Positions 1-6,910 of a DNA stretch of 64,000 bases are shown one piece after another; within the stretch, counting starts at the first letter, position 1; each line of letters opens with the position of its first letter. The notes beneath the pieces are model-generated. The model had not been told where the DNA came from. It worked only from the letters and a program-made list of their open reading frames with translations, and searched no databases. Source of the stretch: Lachnospiraceae bacterium UBA4631 (GTDB lineage: Bacteria; Bacillota; Clostridia; Lachnospirales; Lachnospiraceae); assembly GCA_002406015.1 (NCBI GenBank), contig DHMX01000022.1, forward strand, positions 186,001-250,000. The letters are read 5' to 3'. A program made the translations under genes and the position numbers.

Positions 1-104
1 TATCAGATGTGGATACCTTTGAGGGCGAAGTGGAGGATAAGGTAGAAAAGCGTGCAATGATTGGTGATGAGGATGCCAACAGCTCCGGATTCACATTTAT
101 TTAG
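1..104 (+). CDS. C-terminal tail of an unidentified protein (partial, 5' end outside window)
   Basis: An open frame runs from the window edge (codons in phase with base 3) to a TAG at 102-104. It encodes about 33 residues that are acidic and end in SSGFTFI. The gene starts upstream of the window, so no domain can be seen. It is co-oriented with lspA, 77 bp downstream, and probably belongs to the same operon. In related clostridia a DivIVA-type protein often precedes lspA, but nothing in this tail proves that identity. The gap to lspA holds a short direct repeat (ATTCCGGCTAACAACGA and a near copy). Confidence 0.5.
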   Translation, partial: SDVDTFEGEVEDKVEKRAMIGDEDANSSGFTFI

Positions 105-180
105 CGGTAATCTTCCGGCTAACAACGAGTAAGGATTCCGGCTAACAACGATAGAACAGTAAAGGAACGGAATATGACGT

Positions 181-792
181 ATGAGATATATAATTGCATT
201 TTTTAGTGTGGTTGCTTTGGTTGGAATAGACCAGCTTACCAAATATCTGGTGCTTCAAAATCTGGAGTTACATCAATATATTCCGATTCTGGGAGATGCC
301 TTTGGGTTGTATTATCTGGAAAATGAAGGTATGGCTTGGGGGTTATTTCAGAATTGCCAGTGGTTATTTTTGATATTTACGGCAATTATACTGGTATTTT
401 TAGTTGTTTGCTATTGGAAGCTTCAAAAGGATGCAAGGTTTCAGCCACTTAGAGTTTGTATTGTGTTCTTATTCTCCGGAGCAATTGGCAATATGATTGA
501 CCGGATTTTTCATGGAGCTGTACGGTTTCAAGGAGCGGTGGTAGACTTTTTGTATATCAAGCTCATTGATTTTCCGGTATTTAATGTTGCGGATATGTAT
601 GTAACAATTTCGGTAGCGGTATTGTTAATCCTGTTATTGGTTCGATATAAGGAGCAGGATTTTCAGACGATATTTCAGCCGGCTGCTTCAGACCATGTAG
701 CAGATTCAGAAACAGAGGTTCTGGAAGCAGAAGCTAAGAAAGCGGAAGCTGCAGAGGATACAGAAGATAGACTACAGAAGAAAGAAAAATGA
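181..792 (+). CDS. lspA: Lipoprotein signal peptidase (signal peptidase II)
   Basis: Integral membrane aspartyl protease that removes signal peptides from prolipoproteins after diacylglyceryl transfer. Four hydrophobic segments are visible (about residues 3-18, 60-78, 89-106, 137-155). The catalytic aspartates are D107 in GNMIDR and D138 in NVADMYV, and the conserved GIDQLTK motif (D17) is present. At 203 residues it is longer than the usual 150-165 because of an acidic, Ala/Glu/Lys-rich cytoplasmic tail of about 45 residues after KEQDF. It lies upstream of rluD, the common lspA-rluD arrangement of Firmicutes. AAAGGAACGG just upstream is a plausible ribosome-binding site. Confidence 0.96.
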   Translation: MRYIIAFFSVVALVGIDQLTKYLVLQNLELHQYIPILGDAFGLYYLENEGMAWGLFQNCQWLFLIFTAIILVFLVVCYWKLQKDARFQPLRVCIVFLFSGAIGNMIDRIFHGAVRFQGAVVDFLYIKLIDFPVFNVADMYVTISVAVLLILLLVRYKEQDFQTIFQPAASDHVADSETEVLEAEAKKAEAAEDTEDRLQKKEK

Positions 793-951
793 AACCGGTA
801 AAAACGGAATCGATAGAAATACCAGCCAGAAAAATAAAAAGCAATAAAATAAAAAGCAATAAAACAAAATGCTTCATGGTATAGGAACTATTACAGAAAC
901 AGGGTTGTAGAAACAAAGTATATTGAAATTAAAAAGGAAGATATGAAGTAA

Positions 952-1857
952 TTGGATTATACTATTACAAACGAACAGGAAAATTTAAGAATTGATAAAT
1001 ATCTGGCCCAGACGGTGCCAGATATTTCTCGTTCATATTTACAAAAATTAGTGGCAGACGGGCAGGTTCTTGTAAATGGAGTTCCGGTTAAAACCAGTTA
1101 CAAGCTAAAGTCCGGAGATGTTGTTCAGGTGACGATTCCGGAGCCGGAGGTTCTGCAAATTATTCCAGAGGATATTCCTCTGGATATTTTATATGAGGAT
1201 GCAGATATTTTGATTGTGAATAAGCCAAAGGGAATGGTGGTGCATCCTGCTGCGGGACATACGACAGGCACTTTGGTAAATGCTGTGATGTATCATTGTA
1301 AGGACGAGTTATCATCCATTAACGGTGTGCTGCGTCCGGGAATTGTCCATCGGATTGACATGGATACCACCGGTGTACTTGTGGTATGTAAAAATGATAT
1401 GGCTCATCAATCTCTGGCAGAGCAGTTAAAGGTTCATTCGATTACCCGTATTTATTATGCCATTGTGTATGATAATCTTCCGGAGGAGGAGGGAACGATT
1501 CATAAGTCAATCGGAAGACATCCGACTAATCGGAAGAAGCAGGCGGTAAATGTAAAAAATGGAAGAGATGCAATTACACATTATCGGGTGCTGGAACGCT
1601 TACAGGGAAAGTATACGTTAGTGGAATGCCGGTTGGAAACCGGGCGGACACACCAGATACGGGTTCATATGGCATCGATTCATCATCCGCTGCTGGGGGA
1701 TACCCTTTATGGTCCGGCAAAGGACCCATTTCATTTGCAGGGACAAACATTACATGCCGGTGTCCTTGGATTTGTGCATCCACGTACCGGACAATATGTG
1801 GAATTTCGGGCAGAGCTGCCGGAATACTTTCAGGAATTATTAAATCGATTGCGTTAA
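952..1857 (+). CDS. rluD: Ribosomal large subunit pseudouridine synthase, RluD/YlyB family
   Basis: Isomerises uridine to pseudouridine in rRNA. An N-terminal S4 RNA-binding domain (about residues 12-60, with SRSYLQKLVADGQVLVNG) precedes the pseudouridine synthase domain. The catalytic aspartate is D136 in the signature HRIDMDTTG. The frame begins with TTG at 952, preceded by AAGGAAG. An ATG-AAG-TAA triplet lies directly upstream in the same frame, so the TTG is the only reasonable start; MDYTITNEQENLRIDKYL matches family N-termini. At 301 residues it has the normal length. The 159-bp gap after lspA is A-rich and holds no gene. Confidence 0.93.
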   Translation: MDYTITNEQENLRIDKYLAQTVPDISRSYLQKLVADGQVLVNGVPVKTSYKLKSGDVVQVTIPEPEVLQIIPEDIPLDILYEDADILIVNKPKGMVVHPAAGHTTGTLVNAVMYHCKDELSSINGVLRPGIVHRIDMDTTGVLVVCKNDMAHQSLAEQLKVHSITRIYYAIVYDNLPEEEGTIHKSIGRHPTNRKKQAVNVKNGRDAITHYRVLERLQGKYTLVECRLETGRTHQIRVHMASIHHPLLGDTLYGPAKDPFHLQGQTLHAGVLGFVHPRTGQYVEFRAELPEYFQELLNRLR

Positions 1858-1964
1858 AACTGCACAAAAAATATGAAATTATGCGTGCCAATTTGTGAAA
1901 AATGTGATAATATAGTTATATAACCAAGGAACACAATAAGATGTATACGGAAGGGGCGGTTATT

Positions 1965-2579
1965 ATGGCTAAGGATACGATTATTACAATTGGAAGACAG
2001 TGCGGTAGCGGCGGTAGAGAGGTTGGTATTGCGTTATCGAAGGATTTGGAGATTCCATATTATGATAAGGAATTATTAAAGCGGGCAGCGAAGGAAAGCG
2101 GGCTGTGTGAAGAGGTATTTGAGAAGTTTGACGAAAAGCCAACCAGCAGCTTATTATATTCGATTGTTATGGACCCTTATTCATTGGGAATCAGTGCAAA
2201 CGGAATCGATATGCCAATTAATCATAAGGTGTTTCTGGCTGCATTTGATACGATTAAAAAGGTTGCGGATGAAGGTCCATGTGTCATGATTGGCCGTTGT
2301 GCGGATTATGCATTATCCGATTATAAAAATGTGGTTAATTTCTTCTTATTTGCTCCATTGGAGGAACGGATTAAGCGTGTATCAGAACGTATGGGTATCA
2401 CACCGGAAAAGGCAAAGGACTACATACAGAAAACAGAAAAACAGCGTGCATCTTATTACAACTATTATACCACGAAAAAATGGGGAGCAACCACCAGCTA
2501 TAATTTCTGTCTGGATACCAGTATTTTAGGAATTGACGGTACTGTAGAGCTGATTAAGAATATAGTTGCACAGATATAG
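1965..2579 (+). CDS. Cytidylate kinase-like protein (AAA_26 family)
   Basis: A 204-residue P-loop protein of the cytidylate-kinase-like family common in clostridia. The phosphate-binding loop is GRQCGSGGREVG near the N-terminus, followed by IPYYDKELLKRAAKESG, which is typical of the family. It is a paralogue of Cmk rather than canonical Cmk, and its substrate is not established. I place the start at ATG 1965 (MAKDTIITIG), which has GGAAGGGGCGG upstream, rather than at the ATG eight codons earlier. An intrinsic terminator follows, closing the host block before the foreign region. Confidence 0.85.
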   Translation: MAKDTIITIGRQCGSGGREVGIALSKDLEIPYYDKELLKRAAKESGLCEEVFEKFDEKPTSSLLYSIVMDPYSLGISANGIDMPINHKVFLAAFDTIKKVADEGPCVMIGRCADYALSDYKNVVNFFLFAPLEERIKRVSERMGITPEKAKDYIQKTEKQRASYYNYYTTKKWGATTSYNFCLDTSILGIDGTVELIKNIVAQI

Positions 2580-2613
2580 TCCTTTATAAAGTGAATTAGG
2601 ATTAGGGCTTCTA

Positions 2614-2656
2614 ACAACGGCAGGGTTATCGGATATTGACCTTGCCGTTGTTTTTT
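2614..2656 (+). terminator. Intrinsic terminator after the cytidylate kinase-like gene
   Basis: ACAACGGCA pairs with TGCCGTTGT around a loop of about 20 nt and is followed by TTTTTT. It closes the host operon on +. Confidence 0.85.
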
Positions 2657-2666
2657 ATGTTAGCAT

Positions 2667-2695
2667 TTGAATCCGAATATTTAGTATGTTACAAT
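2667..2695 (+). promoter_or_regulatory. Sigma-A-type promoter for the 92-residue membrane protein gene
   Basis: TTGAAT (2667-2672) and TACAAT (2690-2695) are separated by exactly 17 bp. They lie 35 bp upstream of the start at 2730. Confidence 0.65.
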
Positions 2696-2729
2696 AAAGC
2701 AATATAAAAATAGAAAGAGGAGAATACCA

Positions 2730-3008
2730 ATGAATCAAAATCCACAATTCGATGAAGAAACCAGAAACAGTGCAGCCTTTCAGTTTTATGATAAGAATCT
2801 TAAATTTCATTATTCAGATAATACATTTCTTAAAAGCATTGATACTACCTTGCATCAAATTAACGATAAATTAGGGGTAATAACTTTTATCATGCTTTTA
2901 CCGATTATCCTCAATATTGTCATGATTATATTTGCAATCATTTCTTTTATTGCCGGAGGTGTATCAATCGCTGGATTATTACAAGAACTTATTAATAACA
3001 TGCCATAG
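2730..3008 (+). CDS. Small hypothetical membrane protein (92 aa)
   Basis: I do not recognise this family. The N-terminal half is polar (residues 1-48). Residues 49-85 form a long hydrophobic stretch (LGVITFIMLLP...IAGLL), enough for one long or two short membrane segments. The ribosome-binding site AGAGGAG lies 8 bp before the ATG and the gene has its own promoter. A weak hairpin CCGGATTTTATATCCGG (about 3016-3032) follows the stop. It sits between the last clear host gene and the phage remnant, so it may be host or element cargo. Confidence 0.6.
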   Translation: MNQNPQFDEETRNSAAFQFYDKNLKFHYSDNTFLKSIDTTLHQINDKLGVITFIMLLPIILNIVMIIFAIISFIAGGVSIAGLLQELINNMP

Positions 3009-3034
3009 ATTTGTTCCGGATTTTATATCCGGTC

Positions 3035-3240
3035 ATATTATTTATTTAGGAATCATTGTTTTTTGACCTTATGCGTTCAAATGCAATCTTCCGACATTGC
3101 TATGCAATGTTGCGTATTGCACTTGACAAATTCTACCCGGTGCTGTGTTCGTACACTTAACAGGCGTAAGGCACTTCGTGCTGAGCCTGTACTTCACACG
3201 CTGACCGCTGAAGTCTGGTGCTGACTTTACAAATTACAAC
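3035..3240. other. Gene-free, hairpin-rich segment at the left edge of the foreign region
   Basis: No gene is seen. Two inverted repeats stand out: CATTGC-tat-GCAATG near 3097-3111, and a longer one near 3160-3190 in which CAGGC pairs with GCCTG around GCAC-ttc-GTGC. By position this may be what is left of the intergenic origin/packaging region of the truncated phage copy. The sequence does not resemble the origin of the complete copy. Confidence 0.4.
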
Positions 3241-3254
3241 AAAACCCTTATAAT
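3226..3254 (+). promoter_or_regulatory. Promoter for the 46-residue ORF
   Basis: TTTACA (3226-3231), a 17-bp spacer and TATAAT (3249-3254), 34 bp upstream of the ATG at 3289. Confidence 0.65.
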
Positions 3255-3288
3255 TTCCCTAAAAGCAAAAGGGGAAGAAGGTGAAAGG

Positions 3289-3429
3289 ATGGAAGAAATG
3301 ACGAAGGAAGAAATGCAAAGGTTTTTAATCAAAGAAGCACAACGAGGAATCGGAGAGTTGGAAGCGTACAGAAATCTAATGGAGATATTAGGAATCGAGT
3401 TTCCGGACAAATCAGAAGAAGATAAGTAA
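3289..3429 (+). CDS. Small hypothetical protein (46 aa) in the phage remnant
   Basis: ATG at 3289 with GGGAAGAAGGTG just upstream and a consensus promoter. The product is a highly charged, probably helical peptide (MEEMTKEEMQRFLIKEAQRG..., ending KSEEDK). It is not recognised. It occupies the place held in the complete prophage by the + strand 92-residue gene at 8437: next to zot, in opposite orientation. It could be a small regulator, but there is no direct evidence of function. Confidence 0.55.
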   Translation: MEEMTKEEMQRFLIKEAQRGIGELEAYRNLMEILGIEFPDKSEEDK

Positions 3430-3466
3430 CAATATTATAAGGTCAGCAACAAAGGGATAGAGCAAT

Positions 3467-3790
3467 CTATCCCTTAATCATTTTTTTACCTTTCCGTGTC
3501 AGATTTCGAGCATCCAGCACAGTTCCATTCCGCTGCCTACGGTTAAGCACCTCATCACTTGATAAAGCCGGAGCGTGCGATATAAGGCTAACAAGTGCCT
3601 TTGTATCATATAATTTATATAACAGGCAACCGAATACCTTGTTTGTATGTGCGACATATCCAGTTATCGTTCCGAGGTCTTTCGGATAATTGTACTCCTT
3701 GTATCGAAAATAATTGATAGCGTTTATTATAAATGAGCGTAGCAACAAATCGAAATGAAAATATGCATATCTATAAGGTGTCCAGATAAA
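3467..3790 (-). pseudogene. zot (gene I-type) remnant with internal deletion
   Basis: The frame reads WTPYRYAYFHFDLLLRSFIINAINYFRYKEYNYPKD..., nearly identical to residues of the Zot protein at 8885-9862, as far as VFGC at the start of the P-loop. It then jumps in frame to LYKLYDTKALV...RKGKKMIKG, the extreme C-terminus. About 170 codons, including the rest of Walker A and Walker B, are missing. The 5' end is fused to the first codons of the ssDNA-binding-protein gene, so ssb, coat, adsorption and small membrane genes are also lost. It shows that a second, related inovirus once lay here. Confidence 0.85.
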
Positions 3791-3997
3791 TTTGTTTATT
3801 CATTTTCTTATTCCTCCTTGAAATTCTTAAAAAACTCTACGTTAATATCTGTTGCCTATTCTTGAAAATCATGTTGTAACTTCCAGACGTGAAACGTGTT
3901 CACTACGAAGCAGATAGCCAAGACGAGCCATAAAACGAACATAAAAATCACCTCTTTTTCTTGAAATAGTAGTATATCTATCTAGCGGATAAATCTA
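3789..3997. repeat. Left copy of 209-bp direct repeat flanking the complete prophage
   Basis: Aligns by eye over its whole length, with scattered substitutions and small indels, to 12527-12734. It runs from the first codons of ssb, through the 44-residue membrane protein gene, to the C-terminal codons of the 81-residue gene (shared end AGCGGATAAATCTA). The repeat marks the junction of two tandem phage copies. Recombination between the copies would release a circle of about 8.74 kb. Confidence 0.9.
3856..3942 (-). pseudogene. Truncated copy of the 44-aa inovirus membrane protein gene
   Basis: Starts MFVLWLVLAICFVVNTFHVWKL like the intact copy at 12544-12678. A TGG codon (tryptophan 29 in the intact copy) has become TAG, so the product stops after 28 residues. 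Sequence beyond the stop still matches the intact gene. Together with the zot deletion this indicates decay of the left phage copy. Confidence 0.8.
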
Positions 3998-4223
3998 GCT
4001 TTTTTGTTCTATTTGTTGTAGAACTGGTGTAACTCTTGCTTATCTCTACAAGCGAATTTTTCAATTCTTCATATTCCTTTTTGTCAATCAATCCAAGAGC
4101 CAATGAACATTCCATACTGCTATAAATAGCTTGAATTTCATTCATGAACCTAAATGGTGCATAATATTCTTTTCCGGCATGATAGGAAAGATTATCAACT
4201 TGACTTTGAAGATATGAGTACAT
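3978..4223 (-). CDS. Inovirus early-operon protein of unknown function (81 aa)
   Basis: Last of four small leftward genes downstream of the operator-bearing promoter at 5321-5349. Not recognised. It is soluble and has predicted helical stretches (MYSYLQSQVDNLSYHAGKEYYAPFRFMNEIQAIYSSMECSL) and a Ser/Thr-rich linker before the basic tail TKKLDLSAR. The last codons lie in the 209-bp repeat. A fragment of a homologous tail (KNVDLSAR, stop) occurs in frame at the right end of the prophage (about 12717-12743), as expected if this gene spans the circular junction. In the circle the next gene is the 44-residue membrane protein. Confidence 0.7.
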   Translation of the reverse strand: MYSYLQSQVDNLSYHAGKEYYAPFRFMNEIQAIYSSMECSLALGLIDKKEYEELKNSLVEISKSYTSSTTNRTKKLDLSAR

Positions 4224-4273
4224 TGCATATTCTCCTTTTGAATATTAATTTTCAATTTCTCCCTTATGTATGT

Positions 4274-4307
4274 CTACGGTTGGAGCGGGGGAGATTACCA
4301 ACCGTAG
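4274..4307. other. Perfect 10-bp stem hairpin between early genes
   Basis: CTACGGTTGG (4274-4283) pairs perfectly with CCAACCGTAG (4298-4307) around a 14-nt loop rich in G on + and C on -. No T-run follows on either strand, so it does not look like a terminator. In a filamentous phage such a hairpin in a gene gap could be a packaging signal or single-strand origin, or it could protect or regulate mRNA. The function is not shown. Confidence 0.6.
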
Positions 4308-4333
4308 CCCCGTTTTGCCGATAGGACAGCACC

Positions 4334-4663
4334 TCAATATCTATCCATAGCTGACATAACCATTGAAACTACAAGAGCAACAACAGTTCCAATAAGTAAC
4401 CCAACTAAAATCGTAGAACATACTTCTTTAACAGTCGCATAATCTCTTAGACCACCGTTTAATTCTTCCTCATAACCCATATCAACAACATATTGATAGT
4501 TGGACTCGATTATTTCTCTTGACATTGAATCCCTTAAACAATTATCAAGATTCATAGCTATGGTCTTTTCTGCTTCCTCTTTCGTCATATATCGCAAGCT
4601 CCAACTATATCCTTCTTCGTCATCCGGAAGCAGTAGCGGTATCAACTCTTCTGTATTATCCAT
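4334..4663 (-). CDS. Inovirus protein with C-terminal membrane anchor (109 aa)
   Basis: An acidic soluble region (residues 1-80: MDNTEELIPLLLPDDEEGYSW...) is followed by a single hydrophobic helix (about residues 82-104, ILVGLLIGTVVALVVSMVM) and the short tail SAMDRY. This gives a tail-anchored topology. Not recognised. GGGGG lies upstream of the ATG, and the start is 4 bp from the stop of the preceding 101-residue gene, suggesting translational coupling. A membrane-anchored assembly factor or immunity protein are possibilities without direct support. Confidence 0.7.
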   Translation of the reverse strand: MDNTEELIPLLLPDDEEGYSWSLRYMTKEEAEKTIAMNLDNCLRDSMSREIIESNYQYVVDMGYEEELNGGLRDYATVKEVCSTILVGLLIGTVVALVVSMVMSAMDRY

Positions 4664-4667
4664 TTTA

Positions 4668-4973
4668 TTAAACCCCCGTTTTATAAAATTTTATTAACCA
4701 ATCTGATTCATTTTCAGTACACAGTCCAGTACACTCATCTGTATCAAGAAAATGATATTCGACACCGAATATATCTTTAAGCATCTTCTTATAAACTAAC
4801 CACTGTGCATAGCACCAAGTAAGTTTAACATTCACTTTATGACGTGCATATGAACCTATCTCATAATCATCTAAATCACAAAGAGCAAAAGCCCATTCCT
4901 CAATACAATCACTAAGGTCTTGTCCTAGTTCGCTATCAAGAAATTCTTCTTTGTCAAATTTAATTGCATCCAT
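4668..4973 (-). CDS. Inovirus early-operon protein of unknown function (101 aa)
   Basis: A soluble, strongly acidic protein with several Cys and Trp residues (CIEEWAFALCDLDDYEIGSY; TWCYAQWLVYKKM). No known motif is seen. It has a strong ribosome-binding site (AGGAGGGGAG) and starts 12 bp after the stop of the preceding gene. Second gene of the leftward operon. Confidence 0.7.
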   Translation of the reverse strand: MDAIKFDKEEFLDSELGQDLSDCIEEWAFALCDLDDYEIGSYARHKVNVKLTWCYAQWLVYKKMLKDIFGVEYHFLDTDECTGLCTENESDWLIKFYKTGV

Positions 4974-4985
4974 TTTTCTCCCCTC

Positions 4986-5216
4986 CTACAACATTACATA
5001 AGCAAAAGCAAAATTCTGGAATAACTTTTCTGCTTCCTCTGCATCACTCTTAAGCCTATTCAACAATGTTTCTTCCTTTTCTGACAGCACACCGCCAAGC
5101 CATTCCGTATCATACTTCTTTTCATATTCTTCTCTCAATATCCGATACGCGTCCATAGTGCAATCTTTTTTGTCCTTTAATAGGTTATAGATGCCGACTA
5201 CATTTTCTACATTCAT
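4986..5216 (-). CDS. First gene of the leftward inovirus operon, unknown function (76 aa)
   Basis: A small, helical, charged protein (MNVENVVGIYNLLKDKKDC...LLNRLKSDAEEAEKLFQNF). Not recognised. I chose ATG 5216 because GGGGAG sits a few bases upstream; an in-frame ATG at 5249 would add 11 poorly supported residues. The promoter at 5321-5349, with an operator in its spacer, lies 105 bp upstream, so this is the promoter-proximal gene of the operon that also carries the structural genes once the phage is circular. Confidence 0.7.
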   Translation of the reverse strand: MNVENVVGIYNLLKDKKDCTMDAYRILREEYEKKYDTEWLGGVLSEKEETLLNRLKSDAEEAEKLFQNFAFAYVML

Positions 5217-5320
5217 TTCATTTCTCCCCTTTCTTTCTTTAAAACACATCTAGTTTTTGATACAATTTAAGTTGTATTGCTATGCTTATCTTTATAACAA
5301 CTAAATCATGTATCAATAAT

Positions 5321-5349
5321 ATAATATGAAATATATTTCATATTGTCAA
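5321..5349 (-). promoter_or_regulatory. Leftward inovirus operon promoter with operator in spacer
   Basis: On the minus strand: TTGACA (5344-5349), a 17-bp spacer and TATTAT (5321-5326). The spacer is filled by the perfect 16-bp palindrome ATGAAATATATTTCAT (5326-5341), an ideal position for repression by steric block. The same architecture recurs at the rep promoter. Confidence 0.85.
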
Positions 5350-5356
5350 GAGGAAA

Positions 5357-5372
5357 ATGAAATATATCTCAT
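5357..5372. promoter_or_regulatory. Second operator copy upstream of the HTH gene
   Basis: ATGAAATATATCTCAT differs from the perfect palindrome at 5326-5341 by one base. It lies just before the ribosome-binding site of the HTH gene (AAGGAGG), consistent with autoregulation. Confidence 0.75.
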
Positions 5373-5390
5373 AAATTTAAGGAGGTAAAT

Positions 5391-5618
5391 ATGATTTACA
5401 ACAATTCAAATGAAATTACTAAAGCAATTAGAACAATTATGAAAGAAAAAAAAATAACAATCAATGAATTATCTCAACGTCTTAACAAAAGCCAATCAGC
5501 CACTTCACAACTATTTAGAATGAAAAACATATCACTCGATACTTTAAATGATATATCAAATGCTATAGGCTATAATATTGACATTAATTTTATTGAAAAT
5601 AAGCAAGAAGGGGAGTAA
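5391..5618 (+). CDS. Small Cro/C1-type helix-turn-helix regulator (probable prophage repressor)
   Basis: A 75-residue XRE/HTH_3 protein. The helix-turn-helix spans about residues 22-50 (KKITINELSQRLNKSQSATSQLF...). There is no C-terminal dimerisation or protease domain, so it resembles small Cro- or plasmid-type repressors. It is divergent from the leftward operon and convergent with rep (9 bp between stops). Copies of one palindrome lie in the spacers of both flanking promoters and before its own gene, so it is the obvious candidate to bind them. It would then hold replication and structural genes off in the lysogen. Confidence 0.85.
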   Translation: MIYNNSNEITKAIRTIMKEKKITINELSQRLNKSQSATSQLFRMKNISLDTLNDISNAIGYNIDINFIENKQEGE

Positions 5619-5627
5619 CATACTCCC

Positions 5628-6812
5628 CTAAATTCCGGCTATTCTTGTTTGTTTAAATATAGCTTCCGTTTCTTTTACTTCTGAATCATCCATTTTTGCA
5701 AATCCATCTGCATCCGGATTCCGGGTAGCTTGAAATTTAATTGAGTTGTAACCATGATATTCACTCATAGGCTGTTCAAATGTATGATAACCAGATTCAT
5801 CATGCCAGTGATAGACTACGGTTGTTATTCGCCTTTCAAGCTGTCTATAAGTATTTCTATTCCTTTCAGAGCAAGGAACGAGTAGTTTATATAGTTCCTC
5901 CGGAGGATATATGCTAGTTATATGCAGTTCATTCCATAACGCATAAACATTCGTGTATCTTCCATGGACTTGACCCTTGTATCTGTCAATCATAGTCTTT
6001 AATCTGGAATAAGGTATTTGTGTTTCCAATTCGTCTAGCCATAATACCGGCTGACCGTTATATTTGTCTATCCAGCCAGACTCATAATCAGCAACGAAAT
6101 AAACATTACTTTCACCATATTTTTCCATTAAATCGACTATTCCCATAGTTTTTCCGGATTCTGAAAGTCCAACATGATAGACCACTTTCAAATCACGCAC
6201 AAAAGGAGTTTCTTTGAAACGCTTTCGATAGTATGCATCTTTTATTATTTTTTCATACCGTCGCAACTTAACAGAAGTATCCATAATCTCATCCGGTGAC
6301 ATTCCCTGCATTATCATTTCTTCAACACCTTGTAAGTCACTACGATTGCCCTGATTTCCTTGAATTTCACCGAATTGAGCAAATGCAAGTACCTGTTCAT
6401 TTTTTTCTGCATATTTTCCACGCTTATAAATGTAATCTTCAGCTTCTTTTTTACTGCCCCTAGTCGGGTCAATATGAAACTTTTTTCCATAAAGTTTTTG
6501 TACTTGCTGAAAAGTAAATCTATCACTATCAGAGTTCTGAACTTCTAACACCATATGAAGATGGTGGAATCCGGATTCTGACACACAATAGGTTACAGCT
6601 CCAATTCTGCCGGGCTTAGAGTTTACCCACATCTTAAGGACAGTATCACAGATTTCCTGTTCCGTCAGCTCCGCAAGGAATGATGGAGTAGAAGATAGTA
6701 TTTTCTTACTTCCATCATCATCAAGCACTATTTCACCATGTATATCATGTTCATATTCAATTATTTCTCGCGGATTCGCCCAAACGATAAAAGCAGAAGC
6801 ACAAGTTGACAT
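5628..6812 (-). CDS. rep: CRESS-type rolling-circle replication initiator (HUH endonuclease + SF3 helicase)
   Basis: A 394-residue Rep that should nick the phage origin and unwind the duplex for rolling-circle replication. Nuclease domain (residues 1-135): motif I strand SAFIVW (6-11), motif II HLHMVLE (84-90, HxH metal ligands), motif III YIYK (127-130, YxxK with catalytic Tyr). Helicase domain: Walker A GLSESGKT (215-222), Walker B VLWLDE (256-261), motif C HITSIYPPEELY (297-308), candidate arginine finger R327/R328. This order and these motifs define CRESS-DNA virus and pCRESS plasmid Reps, not M13-type gpII. I chose ATG 6812 (GGGGGTG upstream); the longer frame from 6863 would start inside the operator. 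Its own origin hairpin lies about 200 bp upstream. Confidence 0.93.
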   Translation of the reverse strand: MSTCASAFIVWANPREIIEYEHDIHGEIVLDDDGSKKILSSTPSFLAELTEQEICDTVLKMWVNSKPGRIGAVTYCVSESGFHHLHMVLEVQNSDSDRFTFQQVQKLYGKKFHIDPTRGSKKEAEDYIYKRGKYAEKNEQVLAFAQFGEIQGNQGNRSDLQGVEEMIMQGMSPDEIMDTSVKLRRYEKIIKDAYYRKRFKETPFVRDLKVVYHVGLSESGKTMGIVDLMEKYGESNVYFVADYESGWIDKYNGQPVLWLDELETQIPYSRLKTMIDRYKGQVHGRYTNVYALWNELHITSIYPPEELYKLLVPCSERNRNTYRQLERRITTVVYHWHDESGYHTFEQPMSEYHGYNSIKFQATRNPDADGFAKMDDSEVKETEAIFKQTRIAGI

Positions 6813-6842
6813 TTTAACACCCCCAACAATAATCACAAGTAA

Positions 6843-6871
6843 ATAATATGAGATATATTTCATATTGTCAA
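6843..6871 (-). promoter_or_regulatory. rep promoter with HTH operator in spacer
   Basis: On the minus strand: TTGACA (6866-6871), 17 bp and TATTAT (6843-6848). The operator ATGAGATATATTTCAT (6848-6863), one mismatch from the perfect palindrome, fills the spacer. It mirrors the promoter at 5321-5349, so rep and the leftward operon should be co-repressed. Confidence 0.85.
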
Positions 6872-6910
6872 GTCAAATTTAATGCCTTACGCTTTAGTGT
6901 AGTAAAGTTT

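Noticed and set aside
3045..3075. Left attachment site of the prophage
   Set aside because: AATCATTGTTTTTTG loosely resembles the AAATCTAGCTTTTTTG stretch at the repeat end, but similarity is too weak to call an attL core.
6813..6863. Rep start at the upstream ATG (17 extra residues)
   Set aside because: That ATG lies inside the operator between -35 and -10 boxes of the rep promoter, so it would not be transcribed; ATG 6812 has a GGGGGTG site.
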